DNA of 64,000 bases from Rhizomys pruinosus (taxonomy: Eukaryota > Chordata > Mammalia > Rodentia > Spalacidae), in assembly GCA_009823505.1 (NCBI GenBank), contig VZQC01012328.1:229891-293890 (forward strand), in the 5' to 3' direction. Shown piece by piece: positions 11,030 through 23,244 of the stretch; position 1 is the stretch's first letter, and every line of letters begins with the position of its first letter. The translations under genes were made by a program, and so were the position numbers. The notes below the pieces were generated by a model, which saw nothing but the letters and a program-made list of their open reading frames with translations, was not told the DNA's origin and ran no database searches.

Positions 11030-12814
11030 AAGAAAGTAAGATACCCACAACATACTTCTTACCCAAGAGGCACTGAACAAGGGTGCATTTACCTACATGC
11101 AGGAATTATGCTCATACATATAAAATTAAAATTTTAAAAATTACTATCTTAGAAAAACAGGTTGGAGATGAGAAAATATGCATTCCATGGTACAAAGAGA
11201 TGTCTTTGCTAAATAGCTTACACTTATAGTGGGTTGAAATGCTAGGCTGGGAGAGCTGAGGCAGTTGGCTTCTCCAGTTGTCCTCTTGTTTGGCTGTATC
11301 CCTGCCAGTCCATGGTGTTTACAGGAATAATAGCCTCTTGTTTCTCCTACAGGTGGAGAGAAATGCTTCCTTGTAGGAAGCTTTCTTTGTAATGAACAGG
11401 TACCATGTGGCCCTGCTAAGGTAAGGGGAACACAGTACCCGCCTGCAGCCACTGTAAGGACTGTCCTCAATGTGCAGAGACCAGTCAGCTACTTCCATAG
11501 CCCAGCTTGAGAGGTACTTCTGACTCAGACCCTTAGCCTGGGACAATAAGGCACATTTCCCACTCTTGGCCAGGATTTCCCACCTGCCCAGAGACTGCTG
11601 ACCCCTGGACATGAATTTCAGGCTAATGGCCTATCTTCAGCCTATGTCCACTCACAATCACTTCACCACAGCAGCTATCCAGGTTGGTCGTCCATACAGG
11701 ACCTCTTTCCAACCCACTGGCCACCCAAAGGAAATGCAGGTTTGCTTTGGACTGTATGCATGCAAAAAGTAAACAAGATGGCCGGGAATTCTGTGATGAT
11801 GGTAATGGAGAATTTGATTTATCACCCACTACAGCCTGCTTTTATAAGCCAAACGACATCAGCTCCCAGAGCCAATCACAGGCACCAATTCCATGCCACT
11901 GCACACCATTGCTCCACCCAGCATCACACACCTAGGCCATGTTGTCTGCTCCTCCTTGGGGCGAGGTCAGAGGAATCCCCTGACTCCCATCCATGTGGTA
12001 CCCTGAGGGGTGCTACCTGGGAACTAGCCCCCAATTCAAACTGGATCTTCCTACACTTCCATTTTTGTTTTTTAAATTTTTTTACTGAATCCTCCTGTGT
12101 TACAGAGAAGAGTGAGGCTCTCCTCTGCTCACTGGGAGTTTTGCTATGTCTTTGAAGTTGAGCATTCCCAAAGCACAGTAGCCAGAAGGGATGATCATAC
12201 AACTCTGGGTTACATTTGTAGATGATACAAGTTCTTATTTGAAGGGCTGTGCAATACTGCAGAAATGCTACCTTGGTCCTTTGTGTTTATAAAACAAGCT
12301 ACCATTTTGTAGAGTCATGTAAAATCCCAACTTTTAATAGAACTGAATTATTTGAAGAACTTTTAAACTCCCAAACTGAACAAAATAAAACTTAAAATTG
12401 CCTCTGAGAAACACGCATACAGAAACAAAAACACTTCATCAGAAGTACTTCCTTTAGCTGGAACAAAGATAGTTCCACTGTCACAGTGAGGCCAAAATGG
12501 TCCTTGTGTTCTGTTGAACACAATTGCAGTTCAGGTAAGAGGAAGCTGAAAGAACTGGAAGCGCCTTTCAAGGAAGAATAAGTAACCAAGAGTTCATCAA
12601 GGAAAGAAACACGTACATTTGGGCCATGACATTTTTGGCTTGAAGCAAGCTGTCTTCAAATGTTTAATCATTCTCACAAAAGCACATTAGACCACAACAA
12701 CTTGGTTCAGAGTAACATGAGAAGTCAGGCAAGAAGAAATAAGGACTAATATTGAAAAATCTATCCAAGATGACTATGTTATGAAATGGGTTTTTATAAA
12801 ACAAATGATTCCCT
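11030..12814. other. No gene or repeat recognised
   Basis: 1.8 kb of mixed sequence without SINEs. A 137-codon open frame (11742-12155) has no family features. It includes ccaatcacaggcacc and similar LTR-like or promoter-like motifs, too weak to assign. Confidence 0.4.
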
Positions 12815-13080
12815 AAAGGCATTTTTTTAACTTTTATTAAGTTTGTGCATCCTGAGTATTAGACGTCCTCTCCCAACTCCCTTTCATCCTAAGTCCCCTC
12901 CTCGTATTCTTGACTATGTTGGTGATTTTGTTGTTGCTATCATTGGTTTTCTTTTGAGACTCATTGAGTTAAACCAGGGTCATCTGTGTGACCCTGGGTT
13001 TGGAATGATCCACTGGAATCTGGTGGACGCCTCAGTGGGTACACAGCTGAAGACAATGATATAATAGTGGCCAGTAGTTA
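12815..13080 (-). mobile_element. L1 3' UTR fragment, antisense
   Basis: cttttgagactcattgagtt and ggaatgatccactggaatctgg resemble antisense rodent L1 3' UTR sequence. Confidence 0.45.
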
Positions 13081-13800
13081 GCAGAGGGACTGTAGGGCAG
13101 ATAATTCTTGGTTTGGGACATCCTGGGGAGTTAAGATGCCATGTTCCTGTGAGGAAGTTCAAGCCTCCCCTGTGGTGTACAGTAACTCAAGTTCTCTCCA
13201 CAGCCTCACAAATGAAAACAAAAAACCCAGAGAACAGGAGGAAAGAAGCTGTGCCAAGCTTTTTTTTCTTTCTGTATAAGAATTCTTAAAAGTTGGCAGA
13301 CCCGGATCTGAAATACTTAGTTTTGCACAATTTACAAGGAGACTCTCACACGTGGTAGACCTGTGGGTGTTTCTTTTTCATCTGTAAACTCGGGGCAATG
13401 GTATCTATCTTGTCTGTATCATTAGGTTGTTGAAAGGATCAAAACAGCAATGAGTTGTGAAAATGCAAGTAAATCATAAACAAAATATGATTGCTGATTA
13501 TTGTAGCTTGTTTTCCCAGCATCTTTTGTCCTCATCCCATATCTGAATGTATTGGATCTTGTGGCCCTATAGTCAGCAGTGGTAGGAGGTGATCAGTGCA
13601 GGCAGGGACAGTGGGACATGAAGAAGCTGAGCAGAACAGGACAAGAGGCTCGGTTGACACAGATTGCTGACCCTACACTCTATTGGATTCAGAGCTGAGA
13701 AGATGTTTCTGAACATTACTGTGTGGAAACAGAAAAGTCCCTGAACACTCTTTTCCCAAGTTCCAGTTCTCTCATTGTGACTTCCAAAACTAAGAATTAG
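13081..13800. other. No gene or repeat recognised
   Basis: Unique-looking sequence of ordinary base composition. Confidence 0.45.
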
Positions 13801-13970
13801 GGACTGGAGAGATGGCTCAGTGGTTAAGAACGCTGGCTACAAGGTCCTGCTACCTTTAATCCTGGCACTGGGAAGGCAGAGGCAGACAGATAGCTGTGAG
13901 ATCAAGGTCAGTCTGAGATTGTCTATATAGTAAGTTCCAGGCCAGCAATAGCTGGGTTTACAGGGGGACC
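13801..13970 (+). mobile_element. B2 head joined to a degraded B1
   Basis: actggagagatggctcagtggttaagaacgctggc is followed by a B1 body lacking its head (acctttaatcctggcactgg). The breakpoint differs from the recurrent B2-B1 composite seen elsewhere. Confidence 0.7.
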
Positions 13971-14212
13971 ATGTGAGATGGCCTAGAGGTTAAGAGCGCC
14001 GACCGCTCTTGCAGAGGACCTGGGTTCGATCCCCAGCACCCACCTGGCGGCTGAAAGCCATCTGAAACTCCAATTCCAGGAGAACTCCAGTTCCAGGGGA
14101 ATCCGACACCCTCTTCTGACCTCCGTGGCATTGCACGACATGGGTGCACAAGCTTGCAGGCAGACAGTACATTCATACACATACAGAAATAAATAAAACT
14201 AATTAAAAAAAA
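13971..14212 (+). mobile_element. B2 SINE, young type
   Basis: Lacks the first few bases (starts atgtgagatggcctagagg), keeps the duplicated unit, and ends in a long A tail. Confidence 0.93.
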
Positions 14213-14232
14213 TTTTTTTTAAATCCACTATT

Positions 14233-14445
14233 GGGGCTGGAGAAATGGCTTAGCAGTTAAGAGCACTGTCTGCTGTTACAGAGAACCCAGGGGTTTGAGT
14301 CCTAGCACCCACAAGGTGATTAACAACTATCTCTAATTCTAGTTCCAAGGGATCTGATGTCTTCTGGCCTCCACAGGCATTGCACGTATGGGTGTGCTTA
14401 CCTGCAGGCAAAAGTCACACATAAAATAGAAGTAAATAAAATCTC
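14233..14445 (+). mobile_element. B2 SINE, older type
   Basis: ggggctggagaaatggcttagc head, single-copy central unit, ending agtaaataaaatc. Confidence 0.92.
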
Positions 14446-15752
14446 TTAAAAAATAAAAAAATAAAATTAAGGGATAGGATTGGTATGAAGGAGGACTCTT
14501 ACCCTCAGTGGCCACCTCCTTTCCAGTATAGCACCCGTCCACAGGGTTGAGTCATGGGATGAATTGAGCACTGTGGAATTTAGTTTACTAAGTATTTCTA
14601 GAGACCAGCAAGACTGCACATGTCTTCAAGATTTTTGTAAAATGTAGTCTATCTTGGAATGGTGTGTGGATACGTGTGTCTGGTCAGAGAGTTCTCTAGA
14701 CTTTTCTGGGGCAGAAGACAAGCTTCACATTGATTGAGTATAAGCCCATGGACTAAATACCTGAGCAAGAAAACACAAGGCCACAGTGGAAGTGAACTTC
14801 CTCCTTTTGCTTTTGGCAGCGTCACAGGCTAAGGCAGGAAGCTGAGGAACATTAGCACGTGTGTAGGCACTCAACAGAACTCAAACCAAGACTGACCAGA
14901 AGAACTTGTCTTGCCGGCAAAGCAGAATTTCTGCTCGGGCGTTTCTGAGTTGAGATTCCTCTTTGTTGTGGGACCCTATCCTGTGCAGTGTAGGGCCACT
15001 TAGCAGCAAACCTGGCCCCTGCCCACAGGTGCCAGAATTGTTCCATAAGCTGCCACAACAAAACCATCCGCCTTCTTCGCCAAAGTATTCTTGGAAGGTA
15101 AAACTGCTCCTCGTTAAACAACGCTACACTAAAGCCATTTGTTTAACTTACTATACAAAAATATTCTTTCTGCTCCTTGAAATGTATTGCTCTGAAGGAA
15201 TGTGGTTTAGCGTATAATTAGCCGGCAAAGATGAGATATCAGTAATGTTTTATCACACTTTATCATTCAGAAAGTATTTCTATCCGCAATATTATAAAAA
15301 GAACAAAGAAAATATTTACTATTTACCCCCTGTCACCTGCTAACGAACTTGCTTCAAATACATCCTTTCACTTAAATCTCAGAGGATTTGTCCATGAAGT
15401 TCCCCTCCTTCTGTTTTATGAAAGAAACAAGCTTAGTTAGAGCTGTTTAGTAGCTTCCCCAGGGAACCAGCTGTGATCATAGGACTCAGAGTTTTGCTAC
15501 TCCCCACATCACAGCTGCCCACCACCCCCTCATCTTCCACACTTGAAGGTGAGAGCAGCGGTTACTATCTATGTGTCAGAATTAGTTGGATTATAAGGGC
15601 CCAAGTCACTTTTTATGGCCTAGTTATGCTTTTCCACTTTGCATTTTAAGAGTCTAGCCCTAAATCACCAAGGTGCATTCATGTACTGTCTGTGCCAGAG
15701 CTATGTCCTCGATGCAGCAGAACTGAACTCTGGTGTCCAACCTTAAGAAGTG
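14446..15752. other. No gene or repeat recognised
   Basis: SINE-free 1.3 kb. No coding frame above background. Confidence 0.5.
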
Positions 15753-15753
15753 A

Positions 15754-15899
15754 GGCCACCGGGCGTAGTGGCACCTGCCTTTAATCCCAGCACTCAGGAG
15801 GGAGAGGCAGGAGGATCTCTCTGAGTTCAAGGCTAGCCTGGTCTACAGAGTGAGTTCCAGGCCAGCTGGGAAACCTTGCCTCAAAAAGACAAAAAAAAA
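15754..15899 (+). mobile_element. B1 SINE
   Basis: ccgggcgtagtgg head; flanking agaagtgaggcc and aagatgtgaggcc suggest a target duplication. Confidence 0.92.
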
Positions 15900-16010
15900 G
15901 ATGTGAGGCCTAGTGTGAAGTATTACAGTTTGGTCATCCCAGATACTGCACTAGGAGGAAATTGAAACAGTTCTTGTGGAACTCTGGCTAGTTATTGAAA
16001 GGAAGTTATG

Positions 16011-16289
16011 GGGGCTGGAGAGATGGCCTAGCGGTTAAGAGCACCGACTGCTCTTGCAGAGGACCCAGGTTCGATCCCCAGCACCCACATGGCGGCCGAG
16101 AACCGTCTGAAACTCCAATTCCAGGAGAACTCCAGTTCCAGGGGAATCCGAGACCCTCTTCTGACCTCTGCGGCATTGCACGACACAGGGTGCACAAACC
16201 TGCATGCAGACAGTACATTGATACACATACAGAAATAAAAAAAATAAAATAAAATAAATAAATAAATAAGTAAATAAATAAATAAATAA
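16011..16289 (+). mobile_element. B2 SINE, young type
   Basis: Full length with the duplicated unit and a long (AAAT)n tail. Confidence 0.95.
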
Positions 16290-16690
16290 GAATGAAAACC
16301 ACAAATAAGCTTGGCTCTTCCATGGTCTGCATTGGGCTTCCTGTCTTACCATGTGATCTCTTTGCACCATGACACCACTCTCCAGGAAATCCTCACCAGA
16401 TGCGTCTTCAAGTGTCTGTGTCATACGTCACTCGTCCCCTCCTCCACGCCTCCCAATCCCCCACTCCTGGTTCCCTTGCTTCCCCTGTTAGTCCCTGCTG
16501 TTTTCTTGTCACCCGTATTCCTTACCCTCTGCACCTCCCTTGAGATCTCTTCCTATCCTCCTATGATCCTCTTTCTACTCTCATGCCCTATACACACATA
16601 TGCAAATGCATAGTCAAGCACATATATCATTTTTTAAATCCAGAATCCACATATGAGAGAAAAGCTGCAGTATTTCTTTCTGAGTTTGGC
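16290..16690. other. No gene recognised; C/T-rich stretch
   Basis: Pyrimidine-rich at 16430-16600, giving a low-complexity open frame. Nothing else seen. Confidence 0.45.
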
Positions 16691-16828
16691 ATTTTTTTTC
16701 TTTGTCTTTTTGAAACAGGGTCTCCCTGTAATCCCAGCTGTCCTGGAACTCATTATGTAGACCAGCCTGGCCTTGAACTCACAGAGATCCTCCTGCCTCT
16801 GCCTCCCGAGAGCTGGAATTACATTATG
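16691..16828 (-). mobile_element. B1 SINE, 5' end missing
   Basis: T-tail and body present. It stops at gagagctggaattac and lacks the accacgcccggc head complement. Confidence 0.88.
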
Positions 16829-16909
16829 ATTTCCAGTCATACTCACTGTTCTGTGAATGTCATGGTTTCCTTCTGAGCTGTGTAAAAATGCCATTGTAGA
16901 CATAATTTT

Positions 16910-17050
16910 CCTTCTTTCTTCCTTTCTTCCTTTCTTCCTTCCTTCCTTCCTTTCTTTCCTTCCTCCCTCCCTTCTTCCTTCCTTCCTTCCTTCCTTCCTT
17001 CCTTCCTTCCTTCCTTCCTTCCTTCCTTCCTTCCTTTCTTTCTTTCTTTC
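16910..17050. repeat. (TTCC)n/(TTTC)n microsatellite
   Basis: About 140 nt of tetranucleotide pyrimidine repeat. It lies at the tail end of the following antisense B1, so it probably grew from that SINE's A-rich tail. Confidence 0.95.
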
Positions 17051-17299
17051 TTTTTTGTCTTTTTGAGACAGGGTTTCCCATTACTCCCAGCTGGCCTGGA
17101 GGTCTCTTTGTAGACCAGGCTGGCCTTGAGCTCACAGAGATCCTTCTGCCTCTGCCTCCCGAGTGCTGGGATTAAAGGCATGAACCAATACAGCTGGCCT
17201 AAGACTGTTCTTAGCCGCCATGTGGGTGCTGGGATTCAAGCCAAGGTCTTCTGCAAGAGCAGTCAGTGCTCTTAACTGCTGAGCCATCTATCCAGCCCC
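17051..17299 (-). mobile_element. Composite SINE: B2 5' half fused to B1
   Basis: On the minus strand a B2 5' half (17200-17299) runs to gctaagaacagtctta and then directly into a B1 head (ggccagctgtattgg, 17199 downward). This is one of five loci with nearly the same junction. Confidence 0.8.
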
Positions 17300-17760
17300 A
17301 ACAATCATTTTCTTAAAAGTCTTATAGCCACCATGTCTTCAGGATGCATTTCCAGTGTTGAGCACCTTGCCCCTAGTTCCTAATCCACCACCTCACAATT
17401 CCATCCATCCTTTTTCTCAGGCAACACTTCATCCTTGGTCCCCAGGTCCTTCCCCCTTTAGCTGTCCCTTAAACTAGATTCATTTCAATTGTTGGCCAGG
17501 AGAGGTAGCTTGACAGTCCTTCCTCAAGTTGGGTGCACGTCTGCATATTTGAAGGCACATTCATTGCGTTGCCAAGCAAAATCTACCAGCTCACCCTTGT
17601 GTGTCACTGAAAACCTGCCAAGGACTTAAAGACTTCTTTCATTACCTCCCACGCTCTGTATGTAGAATGCAAAATAGACATTTATTTTCCAATTGATAGC
17701 AGTTACATAGCCAGCCTCCATCCATACCTTGAAAGAAAGTGATCATGAACCAGTTCTGAA
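17300..17760. other. No gene or repeat recognised
   Basis: Ordinary unique-looking sequence. Confidence 0.45.
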
Positions 17761-17764
17761 TTTT

Positions 17765-17930
17765 TCAAAGTACAAAGCACACACTGAAAAGCACACAGTT
17801 CACAGGTGTGTGTCTACCATTTTTATTAACTGAATGTACTTGTATAACCAGTATCCTCCACAAGAAATAGAACCTTACAAGCATTCTAGAAGCCTCTGTT
17901 CCTTTACTAGTCCATGTAATATTTATAATG
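17765..17930. mobile_element. Ancient mammalian interspersed repeat remnant
   Basis: cagtatcctccacaagaaatagaacctta...catt/ctagaagcctc resembles an old repeat common across mammals ('accagcacccagatcaagaaatagaacatt'). Family uncertain (L1M-type suspected). Confidence 0.45.
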
Positions 17931-18241
17931 ACAAAGCTTTGCACTGAGCAATATGGTTTTATGACTATGTAGGATCCAGTCACCAGTTCCACCCCACCCT
18001 GGGCTACATAGTGAGCTGTATAAAAAAAAAAGTTTACCCTTGAAGCATGATTGCTTGTATTAGTCTGTATTCAAGTCACTGAAAATGCAGTAATTGTGTT
18101 AATGCTGTGGTTTAGGAGTTCAAGAGGAAATCAGAAAGCCTCGTGGGGGCTCTGTACTGGAATTTCTGAGAGTCTTACCAGTCAGTTTTTGCTGGGGTTC
18201 TTTCTTAGTCACTTAAAACTCTCCAGTTTTCTCCAGGGTCT

Positions 18242-19190
18242 GTGTTAGTAAGCTTTCCGTCAGTGACAAGATCAATGCAGGAGGGAAGGCTTCGTTTGGC
18301 TCATGGTTCCAGAGGCGTCATCTCATGGCATTTTGCTCCCGAGGGTTTGTTTAAAGCAGCCATTGCTCCCTCTCCTCTCCTGTTGCCTTCTTTGCCTCTC
18401 ATCCTTCCTGCTGGAAAGAAGCCCTTTCTTGAGTTCCAGCTAACCAGGAGGTCAAAGCACATTGCAATACGCCTGCCAGAAAAGAGGAGAGAGGCTGCAT
18501 CTGTGCATGAGGACGCCCTGACTCGTGCATGGACTTCTTACCCAGCATCCCACCACATGCCTCCCTTTTTTCCTATAAAAGCTATTTCCACACAGAAATA
18601 CCTGAAGATGGAGATTCGAGATGAGAAAATCTCTTCTATTTTTCTCAAGCCTGCCTTTAATAAATCCATTTCCTTCCACCAACTTCTGCCTTCTGTTTGT
18701 GGTTGAGCAGGGAGCTGTGCAAACCTTAAGTTCTGGTAACAGCTTCTGTTCCTTTTGGGTCTGTGGTAGGAAGCATGTGGTAGAACAAAGCTGCTCTCTT
18801 CAAGGCGGCCAGGAAGGGGGGAAAAGGGAGCTGAGGTCCCACTGCCTGCCTTCAGGGTGTCCCCTGGGATCCTCGGTCACTGGGGGCAGGGGTGACTGTG
18901 GGGGTGAGGTACTGTTTGCCGTGAGAACCTTGTTCTTGCAAAACCATTGTTCTAAAAGGAGCAACCCAGCCCCTCCTGTGATCTCTCTGCCCTTGGCCTG
19001 CGATGTAATCTATGTGCTCCTACCTGCAGGTCCACCGTTGCCCTCTGCAACACGAGATCAAGCCACCAAGGGGAAGCCTTGTCATGCAGCCCATGTTATA
19101 ATGTTTGGACTTTGAGCCTCCCATCTGGGAGCTAAATAAACCTTTTCCTATTCCTCAGTAGCCTGTGCGAGTTATTTCTTTATAGTGATG
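18242..19190 (+). mobile_element. LTR/MaLR-like repeat cluster, degraded
   Basis: 18240-18345 resembles the 'caggagggaaggcttcgtttggctcatggtt' rodent repeat. 18573 (cctataaaagc) and 18657 (taataaatcc) look like an LTR promoter and poly(A) signal. 19110-19165 (cctcccatctgggagctaaataaaccttttcc) resembles a MaLR LTR end. Boundaries are uncertain. Confidence 0.4.
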
Positions 19191-19240
19191 TTTAGCATCA
19201 AGGAAAGTATTTGAAATTCTACCTTCTCTTTCTTCAGGCT

Positions 19241-19244
19241 TTTT

Positions 19245-19292
<48 letters not shown>

Positions 19293-19293
19293 T
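19241..19293. repeat. (TTTC)n microsatellite
   Basis: About 12 TTTC units at the tail of the antisense B1 that follows. Confidence 0.95.
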
Positions 19294-19443
19294 TTTAATT
19301 GTCTTTTTGAGACAGGGTCTCCTTTTAGTCTCAGCTGGCCTGGAGCTTGATATGTAGACCAGGTTGGCTTTGAATTCACAGAGATTCACTTGCCTCTGCC
19401 TCCTGAGTACTGGGATTAAAGGTATGTGGCACCATGTGTGACT
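19294..19443 (-). mobile_element. B1 SINE
   Basis: gtctttttgagacagggtctcc through ggtatgtggcaccatgtgtg. Confidence 0.9.
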
Positions 19444-19604
19444 CTTCAGGTTTCTTTAATTTTTTTTTCTTCTGTTTCATTGCTCTTTATGTTCATTTTA
19501 ACCCAATATTTGTCTGTGTTGAGGAGAATAATATTACATTGAGTGATTTATTCCAACACTGGACTTCCAAGCAATATGTTTGCTAGTAAAAGAATACATC
19601 TTGG

Positions 19605-19770
19605 GCCGGGCGTGGTGGCGCATGCCTTTAATCCTACACTCGGGAGGCAGAGACAGGCGGATCTTCGTGAGTTCAAGGCCAGCCTGGTCTACAGAGTGAG
19701 TTCCAGGCCAGCTGGGGCTACAGGGAGACCCTGTCTTGAAAAGACCAAAAAAAAAAAAAAAAGAAAAAAG
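19605..19770 (+). mobile_element. B1 SINE
   Basis: gccgggcgtggtggcg head and a long A-rich tail. Flanked by aaaagaatacatctt and aaaagaatacacttc copies of the target. Confidence 0.95.
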
Positions 19771-19787
19771 AAAAAAGAATACACTTC

Positions 19788-20007
19788 AGGGTGGAGAGAT
19801 GGCCTGGTGGTTAAGAGCACTGACTGCTCTTGCAGAGGGCCCAGGTTCGATTCCCAGCTCCCACAAAGCAGCTGAAAACCGTCTTCAACTCCAGTTCCAG
19901 GGGAATCTGACACCCTCTTCTGACCTCCATGGCATTGCATGATATGGGTGCACAGACTGCATGCAGAGAGTACATTCATACACATAAGAGAAATAAAAAA
20001 TTAAAAA
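19788..20007 (+). mobile_element. B2 SINE
   Basis: Inserted beside the preceding B1 at the same duplicated target. A third copy (aaaagaatacacctt) lies at 20007-20020. One unit of the central duplication is absent. Confidence 0.93.
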
Positions 20008-20193
20008 AAGAATACACCTTGATAACCACCTTCCCTTTAAGCTCCAGTGTCACAATGGATTCCCAAGCAAACAGTTCTCAAGTATCCATAGTAAAAGTCA
20101 TGGAGAATCTCTGACATTGAAGGTAATCATGGCTGATAGGACACACTAAACTAGTCATAGCCACCATCTCTTGAGGATCAGCTATCTATGCTC

Positions 20194-20287
20194 TCTTTGT
20201 AGACCAGGCTGGCCTTGAACTCACAGAGATCCACCTGCCTCTGCCTCCCAAGTGCTGTGATTACAGGCGTGCGCCACCACATCCTGC
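20194..20287 (-). mobile_element. B1 SINE, partial
   Basis: Only the 5' two-thirds of B1 is present, with no T-tail. Confidence 0.88.
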
Positions 20288-21822
20288 AAAATATTTTAAC
20301 AAAGAACAATAAAGTGTTAGAGATTTGAGGGCTGAAATGATCAGAAGGCAAGAATGCAGGGGAGACAATCAGAGTAGCTTTTTGTTGTCTGATTGGTCTG
20401 CAGACCCAGCTCTGCACCAACTATCCATTTCCTCTCTGGCCATAAGACTTCTCCAGAAAATGACATTGTCATTTCTCAGAAGTTTATGCTTTTAATTACA
20501 TAAGAGAAGCTCTGGAAAGGATTCTTTATGCATTCGTTGAACCTCAAGTGCTTTCAGGTCAAAATAATCCTTATGCCAGAGTGACATGTTGTATGATAGA
20601 ATCCTATGATTGCCTATAGAAACAGCAAAGGCAGAAATCCGATGGATGTGCATCGGATTTACAGACCCCAAAATACAGCAGCTTAAATAAATGAACAGCT
20701 AAATTTCTTAAGTTAGCTAAATCCCCCAAACCTAACATTGGATGAAAATGGAAAGTTACAGAAAGATACACATAATGACAGCATTATGAAATTTAAAATC
20801 CTGCAAAAAAAAGTTTTAAATATATAAATGGGAAATAAACATGGCACTGTGTGTGGACATAATAAATACTGACATAGGATGACAGAGACCAACCATGTCT
20901 GGATGAGAGAAGGAGAATCTGGGGGAACAGCAGAGCTTCTGGACTCCGTCTTTGGTATTAATACCTCATACTAAGACATCTAGTGAGATGCTTCACAATT
21001 TAATACAACTGAGTGTTCATCGTATCACACTCTGCTCAGATGTGTGCCTTAACTTTTCATATAGTTCTCTAAAAAGGAACAACACACTGGCTCACATATG
21101 AGAACTTCCTGTGAGTGTCAGACTGTGAGTCTGGCTCAACCTAGAAGGCCATTCGGTGCTGTCAGGAGCTCTGCATTCACTTCAAAGCTCCACTCTCCTC
21201 TCTGGAGTCTTTACTAGTGATGGAAAGAGGCATCTAATCCTGCCAGGCTTGTGTCTGTCTCAACCTTCAGCATCTCCAACTTCTAACAGCTTTAGTAAGA
21301 CTCTGGGAATTTTGTTCCATGATGTTCTGTGCCTCTCTTTAGATTCAACACATTTTTACTAGGAGAGTGAGTGAGCTGATTAGATGGGCCTTGTTCCAAA
21401 GTCCTGGTCCTTTACCATTGTGAAGGAGAATGCACATAAATAAAAATATAAAGTCTAAGAAAGTAGATGCAAATAGGAGAACTGTTCTACCAACCAAACA
21501 CACAAACCAAGATGGAGTCCAGTTTTTTGATGAGGAGAACTGGAGCTAACGTTAGAAGGACATGTGCTTCTTTGGAACAGGGAAATGGGAGTGTTAGGTA
21601 AGTAGCCAGATCTTTCTAAGAACTGTCTTGGAACAACAGAACAGAACACAGCATCTAGGCAAAGAGCTGGCAAGGACACACCTGGAAGCAGTTCCATCCA
21701 GCTGGCTTGGTCTACAGGGCACTGATACCTTTGCTGGAGAATGAGGGAAGCCTGATTATGTGAGTGGAAGAGGCACCGGTCAGGCCCCAGCTCCGTCATG
21801 GTGGTTTGGAGGACACGTGCTA
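20288..21822. other. No gene recognised; short hairpin at 20635-20660
   Basis: 1.5 kb without SINEs. A 10-bp perfect inverted repeat (aaatccgatg/catcggattt) with a 6-nt loop is the only structure seen. Confidence 0.45.
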
Positions 21823-22560
21823 TTTTTTTTTCCAATTTTTATTGAAGCTTTGTGCATTTCATACAACATTTCCAATCAAATCTAGACCCATTCCCCCTTC
21901 CTTGCCCTCCACCCCACCAGAGCTCATGCATTCTGCCAAACGTGTTTTTCATCTTTTTCTCATTCTCTGTTAAAATTTTTGATGCAGAAGTTTACTATTT
22001 CGAGCGGAAGTTCACCATTTCAGTCAGTTCTTTGACCCAGTTTTTTTTTGTTGTTGTTCCTTCCAATTTGCATTACTCCAAAATATGCATATATGCATGC
22101 CACATGTATCTTTTAGCATCTTCAGCTTATGATTTCATTTTTTTTAATTAGGCTGAAAGATGTCATGTTTGAAGGCTCCTCCTTGGCAAGCCCAAACCAC
22201 CATCAGTTCTGCCCTTGTGCTCCACACTGGGGTTTTCCCTTCCCATGGTCACCAAATGAGGCCCAGTAAGCACCACATCCTGTCTTGATCCTCCTGTACT
22301 GGTCTCCATGATACAGCCTGGTAGTCCAACAATGGCAGTCTATACTCTGAAGAGGCTGAAACCCCAGTAGTAGCTCAGTCCACAAGCTGGTTGTCTCAGG
22401 AGTCCCCATCTGGCACTGAAGGTTTGGAGGATTCTTGGAGAGACATGAGTCTTCAGTCCATATTGGAAGGTTGAAAAGCTGTGTCTCATGTCTTTGAAGG
22501 ATGGCAAAAGCAGTGGCAGCTTCAGGGTAGCTGCACTTGCCAGTAAGACAGGCAAAACAA
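21823..22560 (-). mobile_element. L1-like 3' end antisense, then unassigned repeat-like DNA
   Basis: The T-run and 'ccaatttttattgaagctttgtgca...ccatt' at 21823-21960 fit an antisense L1 3' end. 22165-22560 looks repeat-derived but is not recognised. Confidence 0.4.
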
Positions 22561-22857
22561 CTGTGCTCTCTCCCTCTCTCTCTCTTTTTTTTTCACTTTG
22601 TCTTTTTAGTAAGATCTCAAGTTTTATATGTGAAGTACAATTTCTCAGGCATTACTAATTATTTCTGGTTATACTTACATTTTGGATGCTTAAGGCCACA
22701 CAGTTAGCCCAGATTAATCAAGTTTTTTGTTTTCTCACGGTTGGTTAAGGAAGTGGTGCTCAGGGGGTTTTTTGGGGGAGTTGAGGGGGGAAGCCCCTGG
22801 CTCATTTTGGCTTTTCATTTACCAGTTCCATCCACTTGAGGACAAAAATCAGGTCTT

Positions 22858-23190
22858 NNNNNNNNNNNNNNNNNNNNNNNNNNNNNNNNNNNNNNNNNNN
22901 NNNNNNNNNNNNNNNNNNNNNNNNNNNNNNNNNNNNNNNNNNNNNNNNNNNNNNNNNNNNNNNNNNNNNNNNNNNNNNNNNNNNNNNNNNNNNNNNNNNN
23001 NNNNNNNNNNNNNNNNNNNNNNNNNNNNNNNNNNNNNNNNNNNNNNNNNNNNNNNNNNNNNNNNNNNNNNNNNNNNNNNNNNNNNNNNNNNNNNNNNNNN
23101 NNNNNNNNNNNNNNNNNNNNNNNNNNNNNNNNNNNNNNNNNNNNNNNNNNNNNNNNNNNNNNNNNNNNNNNNNNNNNNNNNNNNNNNNNN
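22858..23190. other. Assembly gap (333 N)
   Basis: A run of N; the true length and content are unknown. Confidence 1.
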
Positions 23191-23244
23191 GTGTGATCGT
23201 TAAGCATCCAGAAAGGCTAAGTTACACCAGCCTTATACTTTTTA

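Noticed and set aside
16843..17181. Lys/Arg/Glu/Gly-rich ORFs (minus strand)
   Set aside because: Translation of the (TTCC)n microsatellite and adjoining B1.
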